A DNA stretch of 64,000 bases from Homarus americanus (GCF_018991925.1 NW_024722158.1:7372327-7436326); one strand, 5' to 3'; positions 44,861-56,660 are shown, counted from the stretch's first letter. Made by a program: numbers and translations. Notes: a model not told the origin generated them from the letters alone.

Positions 44861-45214
44861 ATGGTCACTCCTGATACAATTATAATGAACGCTTATAAAT
44901 GAAGTCATTGTTTACATTCGATCAGCTGACCAGGACCTGGTAAAAAATTAACCAATAGGCGCTCTTGCTCGTGACGTTATAAGACAAATGGAGAAAGAGG
45001 AGAACCAATAGAACGTCAGTATCGTGGTGTGTCTATTGACTTTCTATTTCCCGAGCTATCTTTGGGCTTTCTGGGCTGTCTGTCTATTCATCGAGTTACT
45101 TGTCTGTTACCTAAGCTGCACCTGTCTGCTGCTTTACCTGTGCGTCTCTTTGTTACGGGAGACTGTCAATCTGTCTGTGATAGGTGTGGGCTGCCTGTCT
45201 TTATATGCTACTAC
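44861..45214. other. no gene seen
   Basis: Single-copy-like sequence with a degenerate ctgtctg-rich frame at 45025-45190. Confidence 0.45.
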
Positions 45215-45300
45215 AAGTCGAATGGATACAACGCTCGCCTCATTCTCCAAGGGTCGCTGGTTCGATCCCCCGGGTACTACTACTACTACTACAAATAATA
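45215..45300 (+). mobile_element. tRNA-derived SINE head with (TAC)n tail
   Basis: A-box-like tcgaatggatacaacgctcg and B box ggttcgatcccccggg lie at tRNA spacing (about 45217-45280). They run directly into tactactactactac and aataataat, a typical SINE simple-repeat tail. It is not a functional tRNA because the acceptor ends do not pair. Confidence 0.65.
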
Positions 45301-45493
45301 ATAATATAAAAAAAACATCTAAAATAAAACTAAATCAAATTCCTTTCAAAATAAAACCCATCAAAAACATGAAACGAACTTATATATAAATAGAAACTCA
45401 GGAGATAAACGCGAAAACGATTTTATAGAATAAGATACAAAAAAAACGCATAAAGGTTGAGAATGCACGAGAGAGATTTTTTGGCCCCACAAA
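45301..45493. other. A-rich spacer
   Basis: No feature recognised. Confidence 0.5.
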
Positions 45494-45617
45494 CTACAAG
45501 GGGAAGTGAAGGTATCTCTCAGCCAAATGGTGGAGATGGTCAAGGGGTCTCGTCCGGGGAGACTCGTAGTGGAGGTCTTGCCAAAATTTGTTTAAGAGGA
45601 AAGTCGTGTCGAGTCTC
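45494..45617 (-). CDS. candidate terminal coding exon, unidentified
   Basis: On the minus strand a usable acceptor (ctatctctgtatcag) precedes a non-repetitive open frame: RLDTTFLLNKFWQDLHYESP then RTRPLDHLHHLAERYLHFPL, with stop TAG at 45496-45494. The composition is balanced and unlike the adjacent G-rich part of the same frame (45640-45900), which is repeat-derived. No Met is required if it is a 3' exon, but no partner exon or family was recognised. Confidence 0.3.
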
Positions 45618-46081
45618 CTGATACAGAGATAGTCTAGTTTTTTTGGGGGGAGCCTTTCATCTTTTATGTCTTTTTTCCCATCTTTTTCCCCCATCTTTTT
45701 TCCCATCACACTTCCCTCATCATCTTTTACCCATCCTCCTCTTATACCCCTTTCTCCAACCACCCAACCTCCCCCACCTCCCGCCACCCTACCACACTTC
45801 CCTCCCCCTCCCTTCCTCTGACACCCAACCCCACCTTCCCTCCCCCTTCCTCTCACCCCCCCCTTCCTCTCATCTCCGACCTCCCACTCCTCACCCTCTG
45901 CAGGTAAGCCCCTAGAGACCAGACTGAATCCAGGTCCTCTTGACATCTAGAGGCCTGACATGCCAGAATGACAACCTCTCTGACGCCTGACCTTCCCAGG
46001 AGAGATGAAACACATTAACCTAACTCCCTGATCTTCGGGAGATGTTTTGAATGACATGAAAAAAGACCTCAAAAACTGCCC
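45618..46081. repeat. pyrimidine-rich tract
   Basis: tttttcccatc units and cctccccctcc sequence at 45655-45900, then unique-looking sequence. No gene is seen. Confidence 0.6.
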
Positions 46082-46190
46082 TTTTTTTAATTATTTGGGG
46101 TGTTAACATGATAAATGGGATATTAACATGATATCTGGGGTGTTAACGTGATATCTGGGGTGTTAACGTGATATATGGGGTGTTAACGTG

Positions 46191-46194
<4 letters not shown>
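46082..46194. repeat. 20-bp ggggtgttaacgtgatatct array, left part
   Basis: Five units with atg/acg and ctg/atg variants. The array resumes at 46728 after a retrotransposon insertion. Confidence 0.93.
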
Positions 46195-46224
<30 letters not shown>

Positions 46225-46727
46225 TAAAGGTTTATTGAAAGAGCTTGGCAGCCAGAAGGCTGAAAATATACAGTTACATATTTGGGGAATGAGTTTCGAA
46301 TTACAAATAATATACAAGTAATATAAGTGATACAAATAAGATATATAATAACTAGATGGGGAAAAGCTCAAACTACAGTTCATTTCAACATAGTGACAGT
46401 GCAAGAAGTAGTGTTTACTGGGAGTGAATACACTGGTTTATTACAAGTTATTGATAATTTTTACAATGGTTGGGACTGGGCTGTTCTTATAGCGATCAGT
46501 TATTGCACGTATGGGCTGGATGCGGTTGTGGTGTCGAACAGCAATTCTCGGGCTAGGGATCTCAGGTGGTAGTAGGAGCCGGTGTCGAGGATGGTGTAGC
46601 AGTTTCTTACCAAATTTGCAGATGAGGTCGTGGTGATGGTCAGTGAGAGTCGAAAGGGTCAGTGTGTTGAGCGCTTCTTGATATGTGGAGTAGGAAGGGG
46701 AGAGAATAATCTTGCATGCCCTCTTTT
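46195..46727 (-). mobile_element. 5'-truncated non-LTR retrotransposon insertion
   Basis: On the minus strand the element begins inside its coding region, ends with a 3'UTR carrying an aataaa-type signal (ctttcaataaacc), and finishes in an (ATT)n tail at about 46195-46224. It is flanked by identical 13-base direct repeats gttaacgtgatat (46182-46194 and 46728-46740). These look like target duplications, although the host minisatellite supplies the same motif. 5' truncation, a 3' simple-repeat tail and a TSD are the marks of target-primed reverse transcription. Confidence 0.85.
46441..46725 (-). CDS. C-terminal fragment of non-LTR retrotransposon Pol
   Basis: The frame is open from the insertion edge to TAA 46443-46441, 94 codons with no break: KRACKIILSPSYSTYQEALN, then LICKFGKKLLHHPRHRLLLP, then RHHNRIQPIRAITDRYKNSP, then VPTIVKIINNL. 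This is the C-terminal tail found after the reverse-transcriptase domain of many arthropod non-LTR Pol proteins. The usual RRH-rich and DRY-SPVPT blocks are present. There is no initiation codon and no catalytic domain, so it encodes nothing functional alone. The lack of lesions suggests recent insertion. Confidence 0.75.
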   Translation of the reverse strand, partial: KRACKIILSPSYSTYQEALNTLTLSTLTDHHHDLICKFGKKLLHHPRHRLLLPPEIPSPRIAVRHHNRIQPIRAITDRYKNSPVPTIVKIINNL

Positions 46728-46885
46728 GTTAACGTGATATCCGGGGTGTTAACGTGATATTTGGGGTGTTAACATGATATTTGGGGTGTTAACATGATAT
46801 CTGGGGCGTTAACATGATATCTGAGACATTAACATGATATCTGGGGCGTTAACATGATATCTGAGGCATTAACATGACACATCTA
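46728..46885. repeat. 20-bp minisatellite, right part
   Basis: Continuation of 46082-46194, with units such as tgttaacatgatatctgggg decaying into acattaacatgatatctg. Confidence 0.92.
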
Positions 46886-47260
46886 GGACCTTGACATGAC
46901 AGAGTGACATGTTCAATGCATACCATGGACAGGGGTCGACCTCCTGAACCTAACCTAACCTAACCTAACCTAACCTAACCGTACGAATATCAATAACGTA
47001 AAATGGAATTCTTTCTCTGATAAGCAAAGACCCACGGATATGATCCAGTAGCGAAGGTCATCACTATTTATTTTTTTTTCTCTCTCTCTCTCTTTCTCCT
47101 TTCGTCGTTCAGGTCGCAAAGGCAAAGAATAAATGCGATGATGCAGGAGGAAGAGCACACGGGGAGAATCTAATACTCATTCTCAAAGGCGAAGACGAAA
47201 GGAAAGGAAAATTCAATATACAATCCACCTTTATAGGATGTTGTGGGTGATAGTGGCTTC
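46886..47260. other. TTAGG tract (46941-46982), otherwise nothing seen
   Basis: Eight CCTAA pentamers. The rest is AT-rich with a short CT run near 47080-47098. Confidence 0.7.
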
Positions 47261-47361
47261 TCTTTCTCTCTTTCATTCTCTCTCTTTTTTTTCTGTTTCT
47301 CTCTTTCTGTCTCTCTCGGTCTTTCTGTTTTTCTCTCTCTTTCTGTTTCTCTTTCTGTTTC

Positions 47362-47404
<43 letters not shown>

Positions 47405-47405
47405 C
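47261..47405. repeat. CTCTTTCTGT and (CT)n tract
   Basis: Degenerate tctctttctgtt units ending in pure (CT)n at 47366-47402. Confidence 0.92.
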
Positions 47406-47900
47406 AGTGTCTAGGTTTAATACAGGGGAAGAAGCAGCCACGGAATGTTCAAGCTCTAAATGCGAAGACACGGTATTGCTGGTGTGTCGAGATAGGACTG
47501 TTCAAATCATGTCATCCTTCACAGGGAATAAAATCATGCAGCTGGTCGTGATTTCAGAACCCAAGAGCTTAAAGGGGTTCAGAAACTTTAAGGGTTCAAT
47601 GGTGAAGAGGGTTCGGAAAATAACAAGGGTTCAGAAACTTTAAGGGTTCATTGGTGAAGAGGGTTCGGAAAATAACAAGGGTTCAGAAACTTTAAGGGTT
47701 CAATGGTGAAGAGGGTTCGGAAAATAACAAGGGTTCAGAAACTTTAAGGGTTCAATGGTGAAGAGGGTTCTGAAAATAACAAGGGTTCAGAAACTTTAAG
47801 GGTTCAATGGTGAAGAGGGTTCGGAAAATAACAAGGGTTCAGAAACTTGAAGGGTTCAGATATTTGTTTTTAAGGTTCAGAGGTATATAGGATTCAGAAA
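47406..47900. repeat. ~51-bp minisatellite
   Basis: Five to six copies (about 47550-47850) of a unit made of ggttcagaaactttaagggt, tcaatggtgaagagggttcg and gaaaataacaag. 47406-47550 is unique-looking, and its open frame runs into the array. Confidence 0.9.
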
Positions 47901-48290
47901 CGTTAAGGGAATCAGAAACTTGAAAGGGTTCAGATTCTCAAAATGTCGTACGGTTGATATTTCTCGTGAGTGAAGACGTTAAGAATGTACCCAACTGGCT
48001 GACTTAACTTGAGGTAAGGGAATAACAACTAAAAATTACGCGAAAGTTAACAGTGAAACATTACTTTAAGGAGTTTTTCTGGAGTTCACTTCAGTTTGGT
48101 TTATTTTAGTTCACTTCACTTCAATTGGCTTCAGTTCACTTTACTTCAGTTGGGTTAACTTCGGATCATTTCACTTCACTTCAGTTCACTTAACCTGAGT
48201 TCACTTCAATTGGGTTCAGTTCTGTTTACTTCACTTGGGTTCACTTCACTTCAGCTCACTTCAATTTTCTTCTCTAACTCTCTCACAGGA
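47901..48290. repeat. degenerate ttcacttcagttcac array
   Basis: Short units of cttcagttcacttcac at 48070-48270. Upstream sequence is unique-looking. Confidence 0.8.
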
Positions 48291-49064
48291 AGGTCGTCTT
48301 GAAGCTTTGGTGGTCGGGGTTTAATAATATACAATGACATACAGTAAATTATGGCCCAGAAAACGTCTTTTGTATTACTAAAACAATGTGTTATAGTGTG
48401 GTTTTGAGTCATAAATCTTATAATAACATAAATGCATCAGAAAGGTGTTGGTGTTTCGAGACTTGTGTGATTCACTGCTTCGAGATAGTGGAAAAAATAA
48501 ATAACGAAGCAACTGTAATTGTTATTTTTGTTTAGATGACACAAGGCCAAACCTAACAACCAAATCTAACTTAATTTAATCTAACCTAATCAATTCTAAC
48601 TTAACCAAAGCTAACTTAACCAAACCTAACCTAACCAAATCTAACAATCAAACCTAATCTAACTAAATTTAGCTTAACCAGACCTTATCTAACCCAATCT
48701 ATCTAACCAATATAGATATATTTAACTCCTTAATCCCTGTTAATTAATTTTGGTTAAGTTCGATGAAAGATTTTGCACCAGTAACTTCTTAACTGACTCA
48801 CCTGTATAGAGAGTCCGGGTACAAGTTAAGACTAATTAGTGGCTTGGTGACTAATTAAGCCCAGGTATAAAATGCATTGAGGGATGTGAATTACTGGGGT
48901 GATATGTTGATGTGGTAGTTTTATTTAATAATTGAATTGATAGAGTTCGAATCTTTATGAAGCGCTGGGTGAAGTGCTGATATTCGAATCTTTTGAATCA
49001 TTATAGTGATTGGGTTCGAAAATTATGAACAACGGTTAAGTATGTTGATGTGGTGTTATTATTA
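48291..49064. repeat. degenerate aaccaaatctaac array and AT-rich flank
   Basis: About 15 variable units of cctaaccaaatctaac at 48550-48715. No gene in the remaining sequence. Confidence 0.7.
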
Positions 49065-49480
49065 ATCGCTTAGGTTGGTAGGATTCGAATCTTACGAACC
49101 ACATGGGTGATATATTGATGTTTCGAATCTTATGAACCACTGGGGTGATAAGTTGATGTTTCGAATCTTATGAACCATGTGGGTGATATATTGATGTTTC
49201 GAATCTTATGAACCACTGGGGTGATGAGTTGATGTTTCGAATCTTACGAACCACGTGGGTGATATATTGATGTTTCGAATCTTATGAACCACTGGGGTGA
49301 TAAGTTGATGTTTCGAATCTTACGAACCACGTGGGTGATATATTGATGTTTCGAATCTTATGAACCACTGGGGTAATATATTGATGCTTCGAATTTTGGG
49401 GTGTATGTTGAAGCTTCAAACCTTATGAACCACTAGAGTGATATGGTGATGTTTCGAACCTTATAAACCATTTAGTAAAC
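49065..49480. repeat. 38-bp minisatellite with 76-bp dimer order
   Basis: Units start tcgaatcttatgaaccac. Variant A continues gtgggtgatatattgatgtt and variant B continues tggggtgataagttgatgtt, alternating for about eight units. Confidence 0.92.
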
Positions 49481-49955
49481 AGTTTTCAGTATAACATTAT
49501 ATTAAGGTCATATACGGATTGATCTCAAGAGACTGACTTGGGTGAAACGAGCTCGAATCTCCGTTCCTGTAAGAGACTTCAAAGAGATGAGATAAATTGT
49601 CTTTTACGAAGTGAGTTGGATCTATCTTAGGTAAATGGGAGGGAAAAAATCTCTTAACCTAGAGATGGAATGAGAGGGAGGGAGAGGGAGAGAGATAGGA
49701 AGAGAAAAAGAGTGAGGGAGAGAGAGAGAGTGAGAAAAAAGAGGGAAATAAAAGAGGAAGAAAACGGAGGAGGGAGAGTCAGGGAAAGTGAGAAAGGAGA
49801 TAGAAGGAATAATAAAGGAATGGAGAAGGCGATAGAGTGACAGCTAGTAAGAGAAGAAAGAGGAAGGGAGAGGCAGAGTGAGTAAGAAGGGGGGAGAGAG
49901 AGGGGTAGGAGGAAGAACTACTGACGGTTGGAGGAGAACGAAGATGGAAAAGGGA
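49481..49955. other. purine-rich region, no gene seen
   Basis: A/G-rich at 49660-49920. Earlier bases are unique-looking. Confidence 0.5.
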
Positions 49956-50012
<57 letters not shown>

Positions 50013-50363
50013 ACCCCGTGTATGAAGGAAGCGCCTACCACCTTATGAGACTACAACACGCAGGTAAAATTCAGGTGTACAAAATACTCTCAAAAATATT
50101 AGGTGATGAGGTGACTCACTCTCTCTCTCTCTCTGCGCCTTTTAAAGATATTACAACACCTGTTTCCACCTGTTAACAGCATCACAGCAGTTGTTCCTAC
50201 TCGTTATGTTAACAGCATCACAGCAGCTGTTCCCACTCGTTATGTTAACAGCATCACAGCAGCTGTTCCCACTCGTTATACAGTACTTGCAGGTAATGTT
50301 TATGGCCAGTGCGCTGTTCAGGTGATTTAATGGTAAGAGGGAATGAGGTGGAAGAGATAACTA

Positions 50364-50423
<60 letters not shown>

Positions 50424-50425
50424 TC
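49956..50425. repeat. (GA)n runs and triple 37-bp repeat
   Basis: GA runs at 49959-50010 and 50370-50420. Between them (50170-50285) lie three copies of a unit combining cactcgttatgttaacagca with tcacagcagctgttccc. Confidence 0.93.
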
Positions 50426-50494
50426 ACTATCGCCCACAATATTGAATTATCTATTAATACCGTTTTTTAACCTTTGAGATAGAGTAAGAACTTG

Positions 50495-50532
<38 letters not shown>

Positions 50533-51733
50533 ACTCATGTTGTTCTCGTTCTTAATATTCGTATCAGCGAAAGAGACAATAGAAAGTATTATAGAAAGAA
50601 AGGAAAAGAAAGTACGAGAAAACAAAGAGGTGAAAGTCGATAAAAAAAAATGCTTCACTATGTTGTGTCATTCATTGCAGCAGCCAGGAATAAAAGAAAA
50701 TGTACAACAAAGAGAAAGGAAAAGAAAGCAATGGAGGGTAAAAAAAAAGAAAGTAAAAGTTGAAATAGAAGTACCTGGTCGCTTTCTGTATTCATAGCTG
50801 TGAGAGTAAAAATAAGAACGTGTGAAAAAATAGAGAAATGGAGAGAAAGCAAGGATGTAAAGCAACGAAAAGTGAAAGCGGGGGAGATTTTCCTTACTCT
50901 CTTTCTCTCTCTCTCTCTTTCTCTACGATATTTCTCTATAGTTTTTTAACAGATACATAAAAGGTAAAAAATAATCGTAAAGAGAAAGTTGAAGAAAGAA
51001 AAAAGTAGATCAAAGTAAAAGTTGGATTAATATTATTGATTTCACTATACAACTTTCTTTAAATTTTATTTCTGTACGTAGATGTAGAAAGGGAAAGTAT
51101 GAAAGAGAGAGAGAGAGAGAGAGAGAATTGTTTTGGTATGTCATTGCAATAATTTCCTTAAATATTGTATGGTCTTTCGTATCCCAGCGCCTGTCACTCA
51201 CCGTCACTCACTACTGTCCCTTCACCGTCACTTACTACTGTCTATTTACTGTTTCTCATAAATAAGCGTAACTCGTCAGTAACTTTAAGCTCCCGGATTA
51301 ACACAACAAACTAGATTAAGTCAGTATCAATAACAATGTTTAATATCTGTATCACCAGAGATGTGAGGGTAAACTAGTGTAAATCAGCGACCCGTGTGGA
51401 GCCTAGCAGGTGCACGGAACGAGACTAAACTTGTTTTATGTAATTACCTGTACGTAAAAATCAATCTAGTTTAACGTAATTATTTACGGGAGATTTTAAC
51501 ACATTAAGCCCCCCCTCCCCCTCCCCAAGGACTACGAGGCCAAACTAGCTTTAATCTAATCACTCCAAGAAGGTTCAACAGACCCCGGAAGTTTTCAGTC
51601 CCTCGGAGTTTACACTTAAGTGAGTTTTAAACTTTGGACAAGAGTAAGTGTTGGGACCAGCGTGTGTGTGTTGGAGGGTCATGTTGTGTTATGTGTCTTC
51701 CAGAGCTTTATATAATGTTAGTTTGGGCCAATA

Positions 51734-51737
<4 letters not shown>
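50426..51737. other. A/G-rich to unique sequence, no gene recognised
   Basis: CT run at 50499-50527, CT and GA short runs at 50895-50920 and 51105-51126. 51180-51640 is unique-looking and free of simple repeats, but no exon with convincing splice sites was found. Confidence 0.45.
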
Positions 51738-51813
<76 letters not shown>

Positions 51814-51840
51814 TGACATATATACACACACATATACACA
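51738..51840. repeat. (TA)n microsatellite
   Basis: About 33 TA units at 51738-51806, then tacacacatata. Confidence 0.97.
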
Positions 51841-51939
51841 CATGAGCGGCCTGTGACAGCGTGTCGTTATTTCCCCCAGCAGTAAAGGCCATCCATCATA
51901 CAGCTTTTCTGTGTTTACACGTCCACGTTCACGCTGCCT

Positions 51940-52180
51940 CCGTAGCTGTGCTCACTGAGTGGCCGGGGTTTTTATGGTTCCTATATAAATGTTTGCTGAA
52001 TGGTCGGGGACGAATATGACGTATAAATCAATGTCCTCTGAGTGGCCGGACATCTGTTAGGTTTTATCTGCGCAGTGCTTGGTGAGTAGCCTGGAGCCCT
52101 ATGTGTCTCTGGTAGTAATGCTCGCTTAGTGTCCCGTGCCCATATTTTTCCAGTGGGTAATGCTCACTGAGTGGCCCGCG
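51940..52180. repeat. ~43-bp degenerate ctcactgagtggcc repeat
   Basis: Six diverged copies at about 51951, 51995, 52040, 52085, 52120 and 52158. The last, aatgctcactgagtggcccg, is nearly the reverse complement of the unit core at 2966-3392. Confidence 0.75.
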
Positions 52181-53103
52181 GTCCTCCATTTCCAAAACAA
52201 AAGTCACTCACGACTATAACTATAACTTATGACTATATATATAACATGGCGCCATGAAACAAATATGTATCAAAATATAAATCAATATTATAAGAAATTA
52301 TATCCGCAAATACTTATCTCCTCCTCCTCATCATCCCAACCCAACCTCACCTCACCTCACCTCACCTCACCTCACCTCACCTCACCTCACCTGGCCAATA
52401 ATCGATAATTCCTCCACGTCTCCCAATTATTTCCCATCACTACGATAATTACGTCAACCATTAGCGTACACATAAGGTAATCTGTCAATAATCGATAATT
52501 CTCCGTCGTGTTCCAATTAAGTGACGTGTCTCATTGTGTCACTAGGAGATAATTGCTAGTTCTCTTACCCCCCCCCTACCTCCGTCCATCACTGTGCTTC
52601 TAGTTGGAAGGTGTCACTGCTTCAATTGCTTCACCTAACAAACCTTGCTTCACTACTCCACAAACTTCACCTAACACGCCCTCAAGCAGTGGTCAATAAT
52701 CGATAATTCCCTGAGCATAGACGAATAATAATCCATCACTAAATATAGGAGAATTAATGTGACCTAAAAGTTATATAATTCATTAATAAAGAAAAAAAAA
52801 TAATTCATCTCACCTTTACAATGTCATTTGCCCCGATAATCGATAATAATAATTCTTCATCACCTGTTATATCCCACCTCTGAATAATTACCTACGCTAT
52901 TTCACCTGACCACTTCTGTTGATAATTGATTATTCTCTCAACGTCCTTAATTAAGTTCCATCACCAGAATTAGTTGAATTATTTGCACCTCAAGTCCACT
53001 GTCAATAATCGAGAATTTCCCCCCAGCCGCGTCTTGAGTACAGGTAAATGCTGTCATCACCTGGAATAATTTACCCTCGTCTCGTAAGATTACTAGATAT
53101 ACT
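52181..53103. repeat. (CACCT)n and diverged tcaataatcgataatt repeat
   Basis: (TCACC)11 at 52334-52392. The core caataatcgataattc then recurs at about 52393, 52483, 52690, 52836, 52918 (diverged) and 53002 (diverged). It is also present at 51729. Spacing is irregular, about 80-200 bases. Confidence 0.7.
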
Positions 53104-53480
<377 letters not shown>

Positions 53481-53631
53481 ACGTCACCCAGAGCTATGAG
53501 TCTCGTTTTCTCTGGGACTTTGTGAGGCAAATTCCTTGTAAGATTTTGTAAAGCTTAATGTGAAGGAGTTGTATTATGATTCTATTATACTTGTCTACCA
53601 TCTGTTGTCCTGAGAGCTAGTGTTATAGTGG

Positions 53632-53669
<38 letters not shown>

Positions 53670-53798
53670 TTTGGGGGGAGATTAAAACGTGTCTAACCCC
53701 AGCGGGAGAAAACTGGAGAAAGTTCTTCAATCAGAAACCAAAAGAAAGAGAGAGAGAGAGAGAAAGTGTAGAGTGAGTTTGGTGTGGCGAGGTGGATG

Positions 53799-53835
<37 letters not shown>

Positions 53836-54015
53836 TTGACTGTCTCATTATATCTGACTATGTTCGTAATATTTCAGTACATAACCACCCACCCACCCAC
53901 CCACCCATCCACCCACCCACCCACTACCCACCACCCACCCACCCACTACCCACCACCCATCCACCCACCCACTACCCACCACCCATCCACCCACCCACTA
54001 CCCACCCATTTTCCC
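53481..54015. repeat. CT/GA runs and (CCCA)n array
   Basis: (CT)n at 53633-53668 and 53800-53831. Degenerate cacccacccacccat at 53883-54010. Confidence 0.94.
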
Positions 54016-54149
54016 ACCTACCATTAAAATGTCCACACCCTAAACTTGTAAATCTCTCTTGAATACAAATTGTCTCTCCAATGTCTCTCAGCAGGTGCGA
54101 GAGACAGGTAAGTGTGTGTGTCTCCTTGATGAACACTTCTCACCTGTAT

Positions 54150-54202
<53 letters not shown>

Positions 54203-54229
54203 ATAATTACAGAGAGATTGAAGTATAAT

Positions 54230-54267
<38 letters not shown>

Positions 54268-54600
54268 AGAAGGCAGTCAGAGAGATACTGAGAGACAGCG
54301 AGACAGAGAGAGAGTCATAGAGAGAAAGAGATGATCAAATTCTCCTGTTAACTTGACCACAAACTCCCGAGTAATTTGATAGCCCGCGTGTGTTCAAGAT
54401 GAGACCCGCACCTTGCTGTAATTAATTACCTCCCTGTCTGTCTGTCTCTTTTTTGCCTGTCTGTCTGGTTTTAACTGTCTGTCTATCCTTATGTCTGTCT
54501 GTCTTTCTGTCTGTCTATCTGTAAGTATCTGTGTGTATATGTCTCTCATAATCACTGTCAGAACTTCATCATCACACTCAAAAAAAAAAAAAAATATTCC
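54016..54600. repeat. (GA)n runs and GTCT tract
   Basis: GA runs at 54151-54195 and 54233-54263. GTCT units at 54435-54525 and an A14 tract near 54581. Confidence 0.9.
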
Positions 54601-55004
54601 TGTGAAAATAACTCTGGTTGGAGGAGATTTTTGTCAGAGTGTTGCGGATAGTGTGTGTATGTGTGAACGAGTGTGGTGTTAAAATGTGAACGAGTGGGAG
54701 CGTGTACGGCGGAAGGTGTGTGTGTGTGTATGTGTGAACGGTGGTCTCGTTAAATCCCTCTCCCCCATCACCTCTGTACACCTCTCTTACACCTGTCGTT
54801 AATTATCGTTTACCTGTCGTGTGTATTTCTCGTTTATCTGTTGCTTATCTTTTGTTTACCTGTAGTTTATTTTTCGTTTACCTGTTGATTACTTCTGGGT
54901 TACCTGGTCCTGGAGTCTTAATTACTTCTGATGAGACCAGCTAAAAAAAGTGAAAGATCTGTCATGTTTCTGATTTAATTACGTTTAACATTACATAAGG
55001 ATGA
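54601..55004. other. no gene seen; cgtttacctgt repeat
   Basis: 54790-54900 has six diverged copies of tcgtttacctgtcgtttatt-like units. Confidence 0.5.
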
Positions 55005-55085
55005 TGTGGACGAGTGGATAGAGCACTCACCGTCTGTTCTAAGGGTCTCTGGTTCGATTCTGAGGCACCCAGAGTCCACCCAACT
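55005..55085 (+). mobile_element. tRNA-like SINE head
   Basis: A-box-like tggacgagtggatagagcac and B box ggttcgattctga lie at tRNA-like spacing. The T-arm does not pair cleanly, so a degenerate SINE or old tRNA pseudogene is likelier than a working tRNA. Confidence 0.5.
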
Positions 55086-55218
55086 GTTAATGTGTGCTTA
55101 AGTCTACAAGCTGGCTAAGTGAAGACGGTCGAATGTTCTGCCGATCAAGGTGCTTTGTGTGTGTGTGTCTGAGTGCGTGTGTGTGTGTGTGTGTGTTACA
55201 ACAGATGTCCTCTTGTAG

Positions 55219-55291
55219 CCTGACACCTTCCTCTGGGGCGGTGCCATAATGGAGGTCTTTCCGTGACGATGGTGGAGTCTTAGGTGTCAGG
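55219..55291. repeat. 10-bp perfect inverted repeat (hairpin)
   Basis: cctgacacct (55219-55228) and aggtgtcagg (55282-55291) are exact complements around a 53-base loop. It could be a small MITE remnant or chance. Confidence 0.5.
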
Positions 55292-56120
55292 TGAAGCGGT
55301 TTGATAGTCACAGAGACACTTTTGACACTTCCATGTTTATATAAATCATCTAATCAAAGAAGCAACATTGGTCTGAATGTTTTTAGTATTCGAGACATAA
55401 CATCCCGACTGACTAGACCTTCCCCAGTCTCCCCCAGGAAACACTAAAATTAACTCCTGGTCATTTGGGCTCAAAATCGTGCGTGAGGGAGCGAGGAACT
55501 GAGGCTCCAGAATGCTGTGTCCGGTCCTGATTCTTATCATTAACTTTATGACGTAGTTACTTCAGTATAAACTCTCACTTCAGGAACATTCGTTTTCAGT
55601 AACTTCTACTCTCTTACTTCCAACAGCCGAAAGAATGAGAGCTTTCCTGCAGCCAGTGGCCTCATGAAGACAAAGAAAGTTCAGCATCTCCCTTAACCAC
55701 ACAATATGAACCTCTTGTAGAAACAAAAGAGGATTCTGCCCCACAGGATCCGATCCTTTACGGTGGAGTTTACTGCCCACCAACCTAGGATCTAACCCTT
55801 TATGTTCTCAGCTTTATGTAGTTTATACCTTATAATGTGATATTATTTACCCGCCCAGGTTCTGACACTTTAATATAAGGTTTATCTCCGTCCCTCCTAT
55901 AAGACCACGAAGTTGTTGTTATTGTTGGTGAGACTGACGCAATAACCGAGCCGGAAGTAAAGTAATGTTAAAAAGGTTGTATAACTTAGAGAAGGATGGA
56001 AGGAGGGAGGGAGGAAGGCCAGGAAGATGGAAGGATGGGGTGAAGGACCTGGCAGGAGGGGTGGATAGGACATTAAGGAAGCAGCGACGTGCCTGAATTG
56101 TGCCGAGCCGTTTTTAAGGA
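55292..56120. other. unique-looking sequence, no identified gene
   Basis: A strong acceptor-like cttccccagtctcccccag ends near 55438. The following frame reads ETLKLTPGHLGSKSCVREREG-like sequence for about 30 codons with no recognisable family. The minus strand is also open. Diverged aggatctaaccctttatg units occur at 55745-55900. A purine-rich run lies near 55995-56050. Confidence 0.4.
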
Positions 56121-56345
56121 AGGATGTGTTGGAGGTGGTGGTGGTGGAGGTGATGGTTGGTCGTGGTGTTGGAGGTGGTGGTGTTGGAGGTGGTGGTGGA
56201 GGTGGTAGTGATGGAGTTAATGGTGGGTCGTGGTGTTGGAGGTGATGGTGGAGGTGGTGGTGATGGAGTTAATGGTGGGTCGTGGTGTTGGAGTTAATGG
56301 TTGGGTCGTGGTGTTGGAGGTGATGGCGGAGGTGCTGGTGGAGTG
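56121..56345. repeat. ggaggtggtggt array
   Basis: Units of ggtcgtggtgttggaggtga with ggtggtgatggagttaatg, six to seven copies. Confidence 0.88.
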
Positions 56346-56481
56346 AGAGGCGACAGAGTTAAACCTGATGGATATCTCTTGTCTCGTTGTATAAGAGAAA
56401 CACCACTATAGCCATTTTGCACCATAATGTACAAGGGAGCCTGGTGAAAGGTGTGTGTGCGTAAGAACTCTACGGATACTG

Positions 56482-56551
<70 letters not shown>

Positions 56552-56624
56552 TGGTCAGAAAAGACAGACAGTAAGCTTGAAAGACAATCAGACAGACAGA
56601 CAGACAGACAGAAACACATATGAC

Positions 56625-56660
<36 letters not shown>

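Noticed and set aside
55005..55085. Functional tRNA gene
   Set aside because: A and B boxes are present, but acceptor and T-arm pairing fail. Kept as SINE-like.
55087..55783. Several 60-75-codon minus-strand frames
   Set aside because: Balanced composition, but both strands are open and no domain or consistent splice pair is visible.
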